A DNA stretch of 64,000 bases from Vesta saturnalis (GCA_036346205.1 JARFJB010001978.1:146001-210000), one strand, 5' to 3'. Shown: positions 46,867 to 59,695, numbered from the stretch's first letter. Translations and numbers: made by a program. The notes: generated by a model not told the origin, from the letters alone.

Positions 46867-47386
46867 CTGTGTCAGCCCTGTTTACGAATTTCCTTTATTT
46901 TAATTGAGATTAAGGAGTTTCGACCTTTTTTCTTCAGCCGTCATTAATGGTCCTGTAACATTCAACTTAATGATCTAAAACTTAAGAGTAGATTAGGGGA
47001 TTAGGGAAAGTAGTCCTTTCTGCTGCCAGTAGTGAACGTTATCTAAGTTACAAATTACAAACTCTAGTAATGTGGAATCGCCTTTGATCATGATAATACC
47101 GAATGCCTAGTTTTCCTCTTCTATACGTCCAAATTACTGAGTTTGATTAGCACTAAGTAGGTGCAATGTTCCTATTCCTAATATAGCTAGTACTATGAAT
47201 TAGTAACTATAGTTTGTCATTTAATAAAAATAATTATAAAAATACTTAAGATACACTCCATCTAAACTTACTTTGAGCTGAGAAGTAGAATTGATTTTAC
47301 GTTGTAGTAATTCACGTTTATTTCATTGAATAATTAACACAGTATGGAAGAATTTAAATTATATTTATATTTTTAATTTGTTTTAG

Positions 47387-47550
47387 GAACATCACCGTAA
47401 TCAACGTGAACAGTGGGAAATACGACAATTAGATCACGATCTTTTACAACAACGACATTCGGAAAGGGAAAGAGAACGCGAACTTAAAGAACAAGCAGAA
47501 CATCGACTTTTACTCGCTGATGAGCAAGATGATTATGGTTTACAATCAGT
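47387..47550 (+). CDS. Candidate internal exon of a host gene (164 nt)
   Basis: The segment follows a polypyrimidine-rich TTTTTAATTTGTTTTAG acceptor and ends at CAGT followed by the donor GTAAGT. It is open throughout in one frame beginning with its first base (EHHRNQREQWEIRQLDHDLL, then QQRHSERERERELKEQAEHR and LLLADEQDDYGLQSV), 54 codons plus two bases, so the entry phase would be 0 and the exit phase 2. The peptide is highly charged and predicted by eye to be a coiled-coil helix. Nothing about it looks like a transposon protein, and its base composition is richer in G and C than the A/T-rich flanks. I do not recognise the gene. If real, neighbouring exons lie outside this window and the transposons on either side are intronic. 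Confidence 0.62.
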
Positions 47551-48630
47551 GTAAGTTAATTGAATTTTTATTTTTGCATCCTTTAGATAAAATTTCTGTA
47601 CAACTGTCTTAATATTCTATGAGAATTATCATTGAAAGAGCTTATACATAATTTTACAATTTACTATAGTTTAATATTTCAATTCATATGAATAGACCAA
47701 GGAACACGGTTTCACTAAATCACACTTGAAATTTTCAGTTAGTAGAACTTATCGACAGTTAAAGGCATTAATAACACTCGAGATTTCCTCAGAGGAAAAC
47801 AGTAACCATAAAGTGTGTGATAAGAAGACATGATTGGGAAGTTTTTTCATAGTCCCTTCATTAACGGAAGTGCGAAGTTACTATGGTTATTTTTTATTCC
47901 TTTGATTTGTTCTTCTATTAAAAAAGTTTAGAGATTACATTTTTTTGTGAAAATGATTATGTAATGTAACTATAATTTATTTACAAACATGCGGAGTTAT
48001 ACATCATCTAAGCACTTATCACCTACTATTTACTTTAGTATTCGACAGACATTTTTAGAAACGGCTTCCTTAATGCATTCGCCAAAGTTATTTATATTTG
48101 CGCGATACTAAAATAAAATTGATCAAGGCAGAAGGTAGAGAAGTTAAAGTTAGAGTTCTAGTTTAGTGTTATCTGTTGAGAAAATGTGTTCACAATATCA
48201 AAATAACATGCTTTAGCCGTTTTCAATAATTCTTATATGACATATTCCGTTTAAGGTAATGTTTTCTAACAAAAATAGGATAATACTGCTACTGATATTT
48301 GTTACAATTTTAATTATGTAAACGTTTACAAGTGTGTGATATTTTTCATAATGAAACAAATTTTTATTATACACGGCTTGCATCAAACTTAAAGCAGATT
48401 GTGCTTTGCATTAAATTATTTCTGAAGAATTATTATAATTTAGATTAATTCTAAATGTACTTGTATTTAAGCTGATTAGTCTTTGGATTAAAGCTACTGT
48501 GTTTGAATAATATGGTGTTAAAATAAGGCAACAGATATATTTGCTAACCTGTATCACGACATAGGAAGATTTACAGTAAGTACCCAAAAATCTTGTAAAA
48601 GGATTTATTATATTTCAACAAAATAACTTT
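47551..48630. other. Presumed intron, nothing recognised
   Basis: A/T-rich sequence after the splice donor. No repeat or exon seen up to the SINE. Confidence 0.5.
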
Positions 48631-48812
48631 GTTAGTTGAGTTGATCGTCCTGTTTCAACAGTTTTTGCTTTTAAAGCACGGCGTTTCGGAAGCGGACTCT
48701 GCTTCCGCCATCGGGTTTAGTCGTAAAAAGAACTGTTTTCGCACTTTAGACGAATTCGTATGTTATGATTTTTTACCAAGCACTTAACTATTCTCAGATT
48801 CGAACTTTGGTA
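48631..48812 (-). mobile_element. tRNA-derived SINE, family A
   Basis: The copy runs from GTTGAGTTGATCGTCCTG through CGTTTCGGAAGCGGA, GCTTCCGCCATCGG and ACGAATTCGTATGTTATGA to a B-box-like TTCGAACTTTGG (sense GTTCGAAT) at about 48795-48808. Relatives are at 20994-21165 and 52211-52436. The CTGATGA box has decayed to CCGATGG here, but the stem and GAAAC remain. Confidence 0.78.
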
Positions 48813-48814
48813 CG

Positions 48815-49690
48815 TTTCAGTTACAAGTACAAGTTTTTGTAATTTACAGGTTCAAAATGAGCACCGTCACGGCGCAACCAGGCTTCATAGCGATTTTGTA
48901 GATCATTGAACATATTCATAAATATTGGTTGACGCAGTTGTTGGAAATATGTTATTATTGTTTGCCGCAGTTCTGCAATATCCATTGATGCATTATCAGA
49001 GCGGAATACTGACTCTTTCATCATCCCCGAAATGTATGCATCAGGTTGCATAAGGTCAGGTGAATGTGAAGGCTAATCGAAATTATTATGTTTCTAAAAT
49101 TCTCGCGGAGAAGTTCTAATGAGCGTCTTGCTGTATGGATTATGACGCCATCCTGTTAAAACCATTGCCTGTTCAACTGTAAATTTTGTGCGCGGCAAAA
49201 ATTTCTTAAATCTCTCACAAAAGCTTTGATGATGTTCTGCCTGTAACGTCCTTGATTAACAGTAACTGTTGATTCCCGTCATTAATAAAATAAGAACATA
49301 TTATACAGTGCCCCAATACAGCACACCAAATCGTAACTCAATCAGTGTGAAGTGGTTTTTCTACAATGAAGTCAAGAAATCGAATTGTTTGTCTATTGAT
49401 ATAGCTGTTTAGGTGAACGCAGCTTTCGACCACTAGGCGCAACACGCGTTCACAATAAACTTTTCTTGAACGTTTGTCCACAAGTTGTCGTTGTTCAGTT
49501 TGAATACGATATTGATAACCACCAATGCTTTTGAACATCCTACGTATGGATATTTTATTGATGTTTAATCTGTACGCAGTTCGTCGAAGACTTCTTCGTG
49601 AAGACCGCAAAATCTGCACAAAAACCCGTTCGTCATTATCGTTGGTACAAACTGTTTTTCGACGACCTGAAGTACTCTTTCACAACACAA
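48815..49690 (-). pseudogene. Tc1/mariner-type transposase (minus)
   Basis: From about 49690 the minus strand reads GRRKTVCTNDNDERVFVQIL, SRRSLRRTAYRLNINKISIR (helix-turn-helix), YQYRIQTEQRQLVDKRSRKV, and at 49440-49340 YINRQTIRFLDFIVEKPLHT. Then, with frame changes, it reads WCAVLGHCII, DGVIIHTARRSLELL (second Asp block) and SPHSPDLMQPDAYISGMMKE (third block), down to the C-terminal RYEAWLRRDGAHFE near 48850. The first Asp (SDE-type) block is absent, apparently deleted near 49400. This is a recognised insect transposase group (WCAV.G...PYFF type), dead here. Confidence 0.82.
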
Positions 49691-50245
49691 CACACGACCA
49701 GTGCAACGAAATTTCTCAACAATTGCTAATTGGTAGAAATCAACATCTTTGGAGTCTTAATACGTGGTGTGATATACTTGAAGGAAATATCATAAACCCC
49801 TCCTTTGGAAGAAACTCTGAATGGGATACGATACGCCGAGTTTTTAAGTAAAAGACTTGATCAACTTATTGAAGAATGTCCCTCTTAACGCCAGTAAGAA
49901 TGTGGTTTCAGCAAGACGGCTGCCCAGCTCAATTTTCATTGGTCGCCAGGAACACAGGAAATCAACTATTTCCCAACAGATGGATTATCAGAGGAAGCAT
50001 AGTGACGAGGCCGCCAAGATTACAAGATTGTACGGCCCTAGATTTTTTCCTTTGGTGCCGGATCAAGGATATTGTTAATAAAGAAAAACCAACAACAGAA
50101 AGGTGATATGAAGCTGAAAATTCGCAGTGCTTGCCATTTATTAAGCATTAAAGAAGTATTTAGAGCCACTGATAGTGTAACCAGGAGAGCTCAACAGTGC
50201 TTAGCAGTAAATGGAGTAGAATTTGAACACTTGTAACATTGTCTA
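49690..50245 (+). pseudogene. Tc1/mariner-type transposase (plus), C-terminal half
   Basis: The plus strand carries LWSLNTWCDILEGNIINPSF, then a stop and frame change near 49850, RMWFQQDGCPAQFSLVARNT (second catalytic Asp), LFPNRWIIRGSIVTRPPRLQ followed by DCTALDFFLWCRIKDIVNKE (third block, with Asp preserved) and, in another frame, TDSVTRRAQQCLAVNGVEFE up to about 50235. The N-terminal half is missing. It starts where the minus-strand transposase begins, so two unrelated relics are joined head to head. It belongs to a different subgroup from its neighbour. Confidence 0.85.
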
Positions 50246-50561
50246 ACTCGGTATAATCCGACTTTTCAAGTTTGTTAACAATGAATATCACATTTAATAA
50301 TTTTAGTCGAATATCACTTAAAAGGGGTGGGAGTAATAAAATAAATTTTTCTATGAAACTTTCTTCTTTTCAACAGTACCTTTATCGGCATATGGTGCCA
50401 TTTAAAATTTTGGAGACATCCTGGAGAAAACTATTCAGGATGCTGACTTTTACGAGAAATAATATCATCATTCAATTCTTTATTATGGGGTTTATAATAA
50501 TTCTCTCAACGACTTACTGTTCCTTAAAAAACTACTGATACGGGTGGTCTCATTCACGCGG

Positions 50562-50563
<2 letters not shown>

Positions 50564-50646
<83 letters not shown>
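50564..50646. repeat. (TA)n microsatellite, left of the foldback element
   Basis: About 80 bp of pure TA, ending with the TA that directly precedes CAGGGTGTCC. Confidence 0.97.
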
Positions 50647-52194
<1,548 letters not shown>

Positions 52195-52210
52195 TCTAAA
52201 AATATATTTG

Positions 52211-52436
52211 ATTATTCAGTGGCTCAGTGGTAAAGGTGTCAGACCTGTAAGTGAGAGGGTCAAAGTCGAAATATAAGAGTAGTCAAGTCCTTGGGACAAA
52301 TCGTAACATATGAATTCGACTCAAGTGCGAAAATAGTCTTTCTCAGGACTAAGCCTGATGACGAAAGCAGAGCCCGCTTCAGAAACATCGCGTTATAAAA
52401 TCAAGAACTGTGCAAATGAGCCGATTAACTCAACTG
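52211..52436 (+). mobile_element. tRNA-derived SINE, family A, most complete copy
   Basis: The head CAGTGGCTCAGTGGTAAAGG is a good A-box, followed by a B-box-like GAGGGTCAAAGTCGAAA. The body has AATTCGACTCAAGTGCGAAA, CTGATGA (52355), a GAAAGC/GCTTC stem and GAAAC (52382), and ends CGATTAACTCAACT. Reverse-oriented relatives lie at 20994-21165 and 48631-48812. Confidence 0.82.
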
Positions 52437-52445
52437 ATATTAAAC

Positions 52446-53475
52446 CACAGTTACAAAACACTGATAATACAGAAAACGACTGATATAGCCAACATGCAAT
52501 ATTGGGATCATTTACGGTCAAAGTTTGGTGTGGTGTGGTATATTCACACATTTTGCGCCAAGTAAGGGGATGAAATCAGATTCGTATATAATGATTGTAG
52601 AGTGAGACCTTATCCAAGTGGTTGAAACCCCTTATTGGTGGCAGCACTCTCAAAATTGGTCAGGTTATTTCTAGTCCCAAACTCATGTTGGTCTATTGGC
52701 TCAAAATAAATTAACCAGAACTAAAAAAATAATCCTATTTTTACCAAACGGATCAGAGTTTGCTCTCTGGTGAGATTATACGCAGTATAAAAATTTCAGC
52801 TCTACAGGTTTACTTGTTCGTGAGTTGTCTTGCGTACAGCCAGACAGCCGGGTGCGCCAATATCCAAAATTTGTCTTTTGCTATTTAAGAAATAGTTACT
52901 TCTAAAACGTGACGAAAGGTAAAAAAAAATGGAGAGTCTACTTTTTTTAAACTTGTCACTACATCTTTCATATATTGTACATTTCAATGTTTCTCTAAAA
53001 TATTTAGAAAAATAAGGATCTGGGAAAGAATGATTTATAATGATATAAAATAATATAAAATTTTATGAAACATGAAACATGAGAAAGACATTTTTTTAAA
53101 TATAAATGTTTGTAATATTATGAGTCATTAAATATCTCAATCCATTGCTGTGTAATCAGTACGTAAGATTGAACAGTTCTAGAATCCCACATTTCAAAGG
53201 TTTGACCAAGATCTCACATTCTCCAGGCCGTCACATGGCTGAAACGAGTCAAGATCCTAAAGCCTTTAAGGTAACTATACTAACAAATTTTGTTCTAGAC
53301 TATCAAGTTATACCACACCTTAATTTTAAACGAGATCATACGTCTCATACCAAGGCTCTTGATACAAAAAATTAGAAAAAGAAAATTATGTGTAAATGTA
53401 TTGTATTCAGATACATGATTTGCTTAAGAAACAAAACATTTTGATTTTGTACAAATCCAAAAAGTCCTTTCTACT
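52446..53475. other. No gene recognised
   Basis: No repeat partner or coding similarity seen. The small open frames at 52802-52987 and 53145-53375 are unsupported. Confidence 0.45.
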
Positions 53476-53478
53476 TCT

Positions 53479-54439
53479 TTACACCTGCGTGCACATGTTG
53501 CAAGTAATTGAGCGTACGTGGAGTGTGGTGCCCGCCGTAGATGATTCTGTAGTGGATTATCAGGTGGATTCCATTACTTTATGCTAATTACACACATGAA
53601 ACATGAAACTGTATCGTCTGCATATGTGGAAATGAATCTTATTGCAGCAAGCGATGATGGTGAGTGCACTCCATGCCATGCACGATACGTTAGTAAACGA
53701 TTATCGAAGGAAATGTAGTATTGTGGATAATAAATGTTTGGTGGGACGTCACACATGTAGACACAGTGAAACTCAGTAATGTATTAGCATAAAATAATTT
53801 ATTATATTCAACATATACAATATGAAAAAATATCAATCGTCCATTAATCATCACAAACAGGACAATAAAGGGTGTAAAGGGCAAATGTGAGTGAATAATA
53901 ACACAAATTGCCTCTGAAGTACCCTATACGTTTGTTCGTACGTCAGTGTCGGTTTGTCACCCCTGTTACATTTTGAACTATTTGTAACACTTCGTGGATC
54001 AAGAAGTATTGGTATGCGGTTTGATACAGAATGGAAAATACTTGTGAACAATCAAGGAGCAATTTATTTTTATTCACCTAACAACAAAGATGGCCGCGAA
54101 AACTGCTTCGTATGAAACTATTAATAAGAAGAAAATGATTCGTATCTATTGTGAAGAACTAGACATATATTTAGAATGAGGTCTACAGAGTAGTTATAGA
54201 TTTATTACACATCTACTATCTGATATAATTTTCTGCTGGCAGACTAACTTACTTTCAGACTGACAGACATCTCTTCCTGCAACAGGATTAATTTCCTATG
54301 TCATGACTCATGACTATGTCATGTATGAGGTTACAGTAAGCCAATGGCAACCATATGATAATCCACTATAGGAGCATCTATGATGGGCACCACACTACAC
54401 GTTCGTTCAATTACTTGTACATTTTTCACGTAGGTGTAA
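53479..54439. mobile_element. ~960-bp inverted-repeat (MITE-like) element
   Basis: The left segment 53479-53570 (TTACACCTGCGTG, AAGTAATTGAGCG, GTGTGGTGCCC, TAGTGGATTATCA) is matched in reverse complement by 54345-54439. The two arms are about 95 bp long and about 80 percent alike by eye. The interior has no recognised coding sequence. Possible nested insertions make the structure uncertain. Confidence 0.65.
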
Positions 54440-54454
54440 CAAAACAGAAGTGGT

Positions 54455-54740
54455 AAGGTAGGCTAGTAGGGTAGCGGTGACATGACTTGCTTAGCATTCC
54501 AGAGGTAATGGGTTCCATTCCCGTTACCACCTTGTATGTTGTTTTCAGGGGGTAGTATTTTCCCCGTCAGAACCCTAACTCTGTTCCTTTCGATCCTATC
54601 CTGACCACACGCATCCCTAATCCCACCATGCATATAGGTAATGTATGTATGCTGCGAATCCATGATTGTGGCTGAAGGAGCTTGGAACGCTCAAGCAGTC
54701 CGCCCTCTCTCTTGGGGAGGGAATGAAATACGCATTTTCC
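54455..54740 (+). mobile_element. Probable tRNA-derived SINE, family C
   Basis: GGCTAGTAGGGTAGCGGTG (A-box-like) and GGGTTCCATTCCC (B-box-like, one base off) lie 50 bp apart, then a non-tRNA body runs to about 54740 with CGCTCAAGCAGTCCGCCC and a short GGGGAGGGAATG. No second copy is in the window. Confidence 0.45.
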
Positions 54741-55424
54741 TTTTTTACTTGTACAAAATTTAAGTGTTTTCTTTCTAATTTTAATTTCAAATTAAACTTT
54801 TTCACAACTTTCCACTTACATCATAAATTAATTGAATGTTGTTGTTGGTTCTTTGACTAAGATATTTGTCATTGTTAGTATTTGCCTGTTAGAGGGTGTT
54901 CTGATTTGCCATCAAGGTAGTGTAATAATACAAATTTATTAAAGATCTAGCTATTCTTTACTAAAGTAGAATTAGACACTATAATCGACTTTTAAATACG
55001 TTCATCAAATTGCTATTTTGAGAACTAGACGTTCAATATCGAAATTGGTAGATACTGTGACCTTGAAGTATCTAGGATCTTAGCTCGCTTTTGCCTAGTC
55101 TATGCGACAAACTTAAGGATATAGGGTCTTGGAATTGTAGGACCATGGAAATGAGAGTTCCAATCTTACGTACTGCTAAGAAAATTGTTTAGCGAGTAAA
55201 TCTGGAATTTGATCACTTCTAATTCATTTTTTTATGTTGAGGGTAGCTTGATAAATCCATAAGGTAATCATATTAAACGGTTATTATAAAACGTAGATTT
55301 TAAAAAATGTATGTTTTAAGGTACAATAGTAGATTACACATTACACCATCTGAAATTGTCTATACGTTGATCATTTTTGGCGAATGCTGCAGAAATTACC
55401 GTCAAGCTGCTCCCTTCTACCACA

Positions 55425-55482
<58 letters not shown>

Positions 55483-56585
55483 TAATTCAGATGACTTCTA
55501 CTGGCCATTGGGCGTCCGAGAGACGGACGCTCAATTACCTCTTCATTTTACTTCAAATTATGATACTACATGCTACCTAGCAACTAAAAAAGTCAAAATT
55601 GCAGGGGCTTCTATTTGCCTGTTCGTTGATACGTGTATAAGTTTTAGTGCACGGAATTGCGAATTGATGGCAGCACAATCGCTCGGTGTATACTTTTATG
55701 TATATTATTTTTCATGTGTAGGATTAGTTGCTTCCGCTACAATTGACAGCGCTGCACTTCGTTACATTGAAAATAAAAACAATTCTATATGTTTAACCAA
55801 AATTTGATAGAACCATGGTATTTTAGTAGAAAATCTAAAATTATCGAGGCCAGAAACATACGGTCCAATGGTACTATAACAAAAAAGCAATTAATTTTCG
55901 GTTTGCTATTAAAACGGTTCCTTTATTGAATTAAGTACCTTTTACTATTCCAAAAAAGTTGGTCTTTGTGGACACTAGAAGGTTCTCCTCTACTGAGTAA
56001 GCTGTGTTTAAAAATTAGGTGCTTTTCGGGTTTACCACCAATCTGTTTCAGAATTGGGTATTCTTTGATAAATTAGGTGCTTAATCAGGTCTTACAATTG
56101 GAGGTCCAGCTTCATAGGAAAAAAATTTATACAACTATCTGGTGGAGGAATACGCCAGACTAGATACACTTTACGTTAAGATTTTAAAAAATATGTCCCA
56201 AGTTTGGCAAAATTTTTCTTCTCTGTTTATTTTCAGATACGTAATGGTTCTGTAGAACTCTATTTGGTTCATTCACTGCTTTACAACATTAATTCATTTA
56301 TCTTCATTAGTACTCCAACACAATGATACCAAGAATCCAGAATTAAGGTTACCCTGGTTTCCAAATAACTGAAAACCTTCAAATCCGTCGAAAACTGGCC
56401 ATCGATTTTTTCAGGAAAACAATACTTACGTTCATTCGCACACAAGAAAGAAAAATATAATTTGATATCTTACAAGCTTGTTAGCTGCATTTGGGCAAGA
56501 ATGTAAGACAAAAACTATAATCAATTTCGACATATTTATTATGTTTTTGAAACTAGATCGAGATTAAAACTATTGTAAAAAAAGT
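54741..56585. other. No gene recognised, includes a (TA)n tract
   Basis: A (TA)n tract lies at 55430-55479. Just after it GGGCGTCCGAGAGACGGACG forms a small hairpin. The 99-codon frame at 55508-55807 resembles nothing I know and has low-complexity neighbours. Confidence 0.45.
55430..55479. repeat. (TA)n microsatellite
   Basis: About 50 bp of TA repeat. Confidence 0.96.
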
Positions 56586-56586
56586 A

Positions 56587-58653
56587 CCTGCGGCAAATAA
56601 GTCCCGGCAGCTACTGCGGCCCAGTAGCCATAATTGAAAACATACGGTTCTTTCTCAAAATCCGGCAACATCAAGTTGCTAATTGTCCAAGGCCACAGGC
56701 TATGACAATAGTGCCACGTCTGAATACCATTTACAAAATCAGTTGCAATCCGAACGACGCGCCGTGTAGATGTTCGACTATTAAAATTTACTTAAAATAT
56801 TTACGTAAATAATTCGTTTGTTTCAAAACAATAAACTCTAGTACATAATGTCTTGTGTTCTATACTGTATTTTGCTGTGAAAACAATAACAAACAGGTAA
56901 AAGACACACGAAGTTTTTAATTTTTGCATAACTAGGAAGCATTTCGGCAAATAAAGTCCACTGACTTTCGCCTAATAAGGCCCATTAAACGGTGGACCTT
57001 ATTAAACGACGTTGTAAAACATTTTTTTAGTTCCACAACTTCAAGCAGCAATTAACGCAGTGGGACGTAATGAATTTTCGCAAATAGAAGCTGCTCAACG
57101 TTATAATATACATAGGAGAACTATTGGAAACCACCTAAAATCAAAATCACAGAACCTTTTCAATATGGACAAAGGGATGTATCAACAGCAAGTTAAAAAA
57201 GTACCAAGATTGCCGGCTTAGTTCCTGAGCAGAAAACGTGACCATTGCTGGGTGCTATAATGCACTAGGAAATAGTATCCCACCTATGGTGATATTTAAG
57301 GAAAAGAGATTAAACCCTGAATGGGAAGAAAACTTACCACCGGGTACCCTGGTTAAATGACCGACAAAGGTAACATGACCAGTGAACTTTTCATTGCTTT
57401 TCGTAGGCACCTACACCCTTACACGGGTAAAGACACTATCTTGCAAGTTTTCGATGGAACTACTCGTCACTTGGATATCTCCATCAGCGAGGTTGCAGAT
57501 GAGTTGGATATAAAGCTGTTTTGATTGCCTCCTAACACCACGCACAAACTCCAATCCTTAGACAAAGCGGTTTATCGGTCCTTTAAACATTACTGGGACC
57601 AAAAAGTTCTCAGGTTTGGGAAGCAAATCCAGATCGTCGCTTTGGCTAAATTCTTTCTAAAGTTTGGCCCAATTGCAAGACACCCTCGAGCGACGGGCTT
57701 ATATACACTTGATCCTACTGTAATTCCTGATTCAGCTTTCGCCCCCTGATGACCAACTGAACGACCTGACGCTACGCAAATTGATCACAATAACGCTAAT
57801 AATGAAAACGATATTCAGAATAGCTGTTACAAACAGCCTAATTACGTTGATGATGTGCAGTCCAACGATCCTGATTCAGACGGCTCTGCAGATATCGTTC
57901 CTCATAGTATGAGGAAGAATATTATCCAGCAAGGAGTTCCTGACAGGATCAAAAACTCTTCTGAAACACCTGTCAAAATTAGTAGTACGACATAGACAGA
58001 AGCAGAAACTGCATGTCTCGATAAATCTATTAAAGAATTGCTCCCTACGCCTGAGCTGTTTAAATTGAAAGGAAGCAAGACTCCCAAAAAAATCTCTTTA
58101 TTACAAAGCTCTGTTGGTAACCGAAAACCTGTTCTCTTCAACAATTTCTAAATCCAAAGCTATAGTGTCCAAAAAAGGAATAAAGAAACAACCGAATACC
58201 TCATCATCGAATGTGTTAATGAGAAAACGCCTAAAGGGTAACCTCCCACAAAGTGATTCTTGGTATTGCTTTATGTGTAACAACCAGAACAATTATCTAC
58301 GTCGAGCTGTGTTATTTGTGGCACTTGGTGCCACGAAATATGTATTGGTTTCAGAAAAAACGATAAAGATGACTATCTGTGTACGTTGTGGTTAAGTTTT
58401 GTTTTTCTTTTTTGCGAAGAATTTGATTTACTATTTTCCTTGTAGGCTTTATTAAGTGAATGTTCGGGTAATAAAGCGCCTTCGTAACTTTTTTTTGGAA
58501 GCATATTAAAAGTTTCTCACAAATGTTACACTGTGAATGTAGTTTTAGTTTAATTTACGCTAGTTTCAATTAGGATAATCTTGGTTTTTGTTGGTTGTTT
58601 TTCCTTTTTTTGGTAAAGTATTTTTTTCTTAAATGGGCCTTATTTGCCACAGG
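56587..58653 (+). mobile_element. pogo/Tigger-type DNA transposon, complete ends, defective
   Basis: The left end CCTGCGGCAAATAAGTCC and the right end GGGCCTTATTTGCCACAGG are inverted repeats with two to three mismatches, each flanked by TA (56585-56586 and 58654-58655), the expected target duplication. A second inner copy of the motif (CGGCAAATAAAGTCCAC and GGCCCATTAAACGG, 56942-56990) lies on the left. The element is 2067 bp and carries one transposase relic in the plus orientation. Confidence 0.93.
57030..58396 (+). pseudogene. pogo/Tigger (DDE_1) transposase with PHD-like C-terminus
   Basis: The N-terminus is a psq-type helix-turn-helix (LQAAINAVGRNEFSQIEAAQ, RYNIHRRTIGNHLKSKS, 57035-57135). 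An internal deletion then jumps to FNMDKGMYQQQVKKVPRLPA, the first catalytic block with the usual DET/DES changed to DKG. Next come VIFKGKRLNPEWEENLPPGT, MTDKGNMTSELFIAFRRHLH, ILQVFDGTTRHLDISISEVA (second Asp) and LPPNTTHKLQSLDKAVYRSF (third acidic block, with Asp). The tail is Ser/Lys-rich, followed by WYCFMCNNQ and, in another frame, CVICGTWCHEICIGF, a zinc-binding PHD-like pattern known from some insect Tigger proteins. There are several frameshifts. The catalytic core is largely readable. Confidence 0.88.
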
Positions 58654-59695
58654 TATGTTATATATTGTAGCATTGGGTAGGTCACATAAGCAAACCAGTA
58701 TTGAAGTATAAAGACCTAAAAACACATTTTAAAGTACGTATTGATACGTCCCTGCATATTACAAATTATTACTTGATTTAAGGCAAGGAATTGTATACCT
58801 AGCTATTGTTACTAATTATCATTTTCTAATTCCTTACATCCAATAAATTGATCAATTTTGTGCTGAAGAAGTCTTACAAGATTTGTAAAACCAATCAAAG
58901 TACATTGTATATTACAGGCTTTAATTTATCACTGTAAGAAATACACTCAGCTAATTTTCGGCTTTAATTTAAATATTATTTTTCTTCTTATCATTAGGTA
59001 TTTGATCACGAATTGCACAATAATGGCAACGCTACTGAATATGATATGTAATAAATTGACTCTACTCTCTGATAATATTGAGAGTTAAGCTATGCAATGA
59101 CAATGACTGAAATGTTTACAGTGCAACGTGCAAAACATCCACCCGCAGCAATGATAAAAATTTGGAAATGGTCTTGATATTTTTAGAATATTGACCATAT
59201 GCAAATCCGTTGAAAATTTCACATCGACTTTTTTATTGTGCACAAACATTTGTGTAATGTATTTATCAGTTAACATTACAAATATAGCTGGACATTAATA
59301 CATTTTAATACCTAGCTATTTATCAATGAGTAAGATTTTTTCAGAATTTATGTTCATGTTTGATTTTAGAAAGAAGCACCCTAAAGAAGATCATTAATTT
59401 CATGTTATAAACAAGTAAATGCATAGAATCAAAAGTAACATTATGGATAATACCGTAACTAAAGGTTATTTGTTTTAAAATTAGATATATATGTGGCAAC
59501 ACAGCAGGGAGGCCAACTGATACCATTAACTAAATATACTGAGTTCACATGTCCTGTAAGGTATAAAAGTATTCATTAGACGCCAACTAAACTTACACAT
59601 TGCTCAGAAGCTCCTTGTACTATAAACGTAAACAGTGTATAACCCGGTGTATACCTGTTGACGCCAACTAAAATTTTGACCGATGTTTGATGCTG
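58654..59695. other. No gene recognised
   Basis: A/T-rich sequence. GACGCCAACTAAA occurs twice (59580 and 59661), a short direct repeat of unknown meaning. Confidence 0.45.

Larger units (their letters stand above)
41728..47168. repeat. Tandem duplication: 41728-44377 and 44378-47168
   Basis: Unit 1 begins GATGTTTATTACTTTTGTGG, and unit 2 restarts with the same words at 44376 immediately after AAGTAGGTGCA. Unit 2 ends with AAGTAGGTGCAATGTTCC at 47156-47173. Each unit contains the 5' half of the Jockey-like LINE, its leader, a (TA)n tract and about 310 bp of the same upstream flank (44072-44380 and 46866-47168). Because non-LINE flank is included, this is a segmental duplication and not two insertions. 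The breakpoint shows only about 5 bp (ATGTT) of homology. Confidence 0.92.

Noticed and set aside
55508..55807. 99-codon plus-strand frame
   Set aside because: No recognised motif, no splice context and adjacent to a (TA)n tract; a chance frame is likely.
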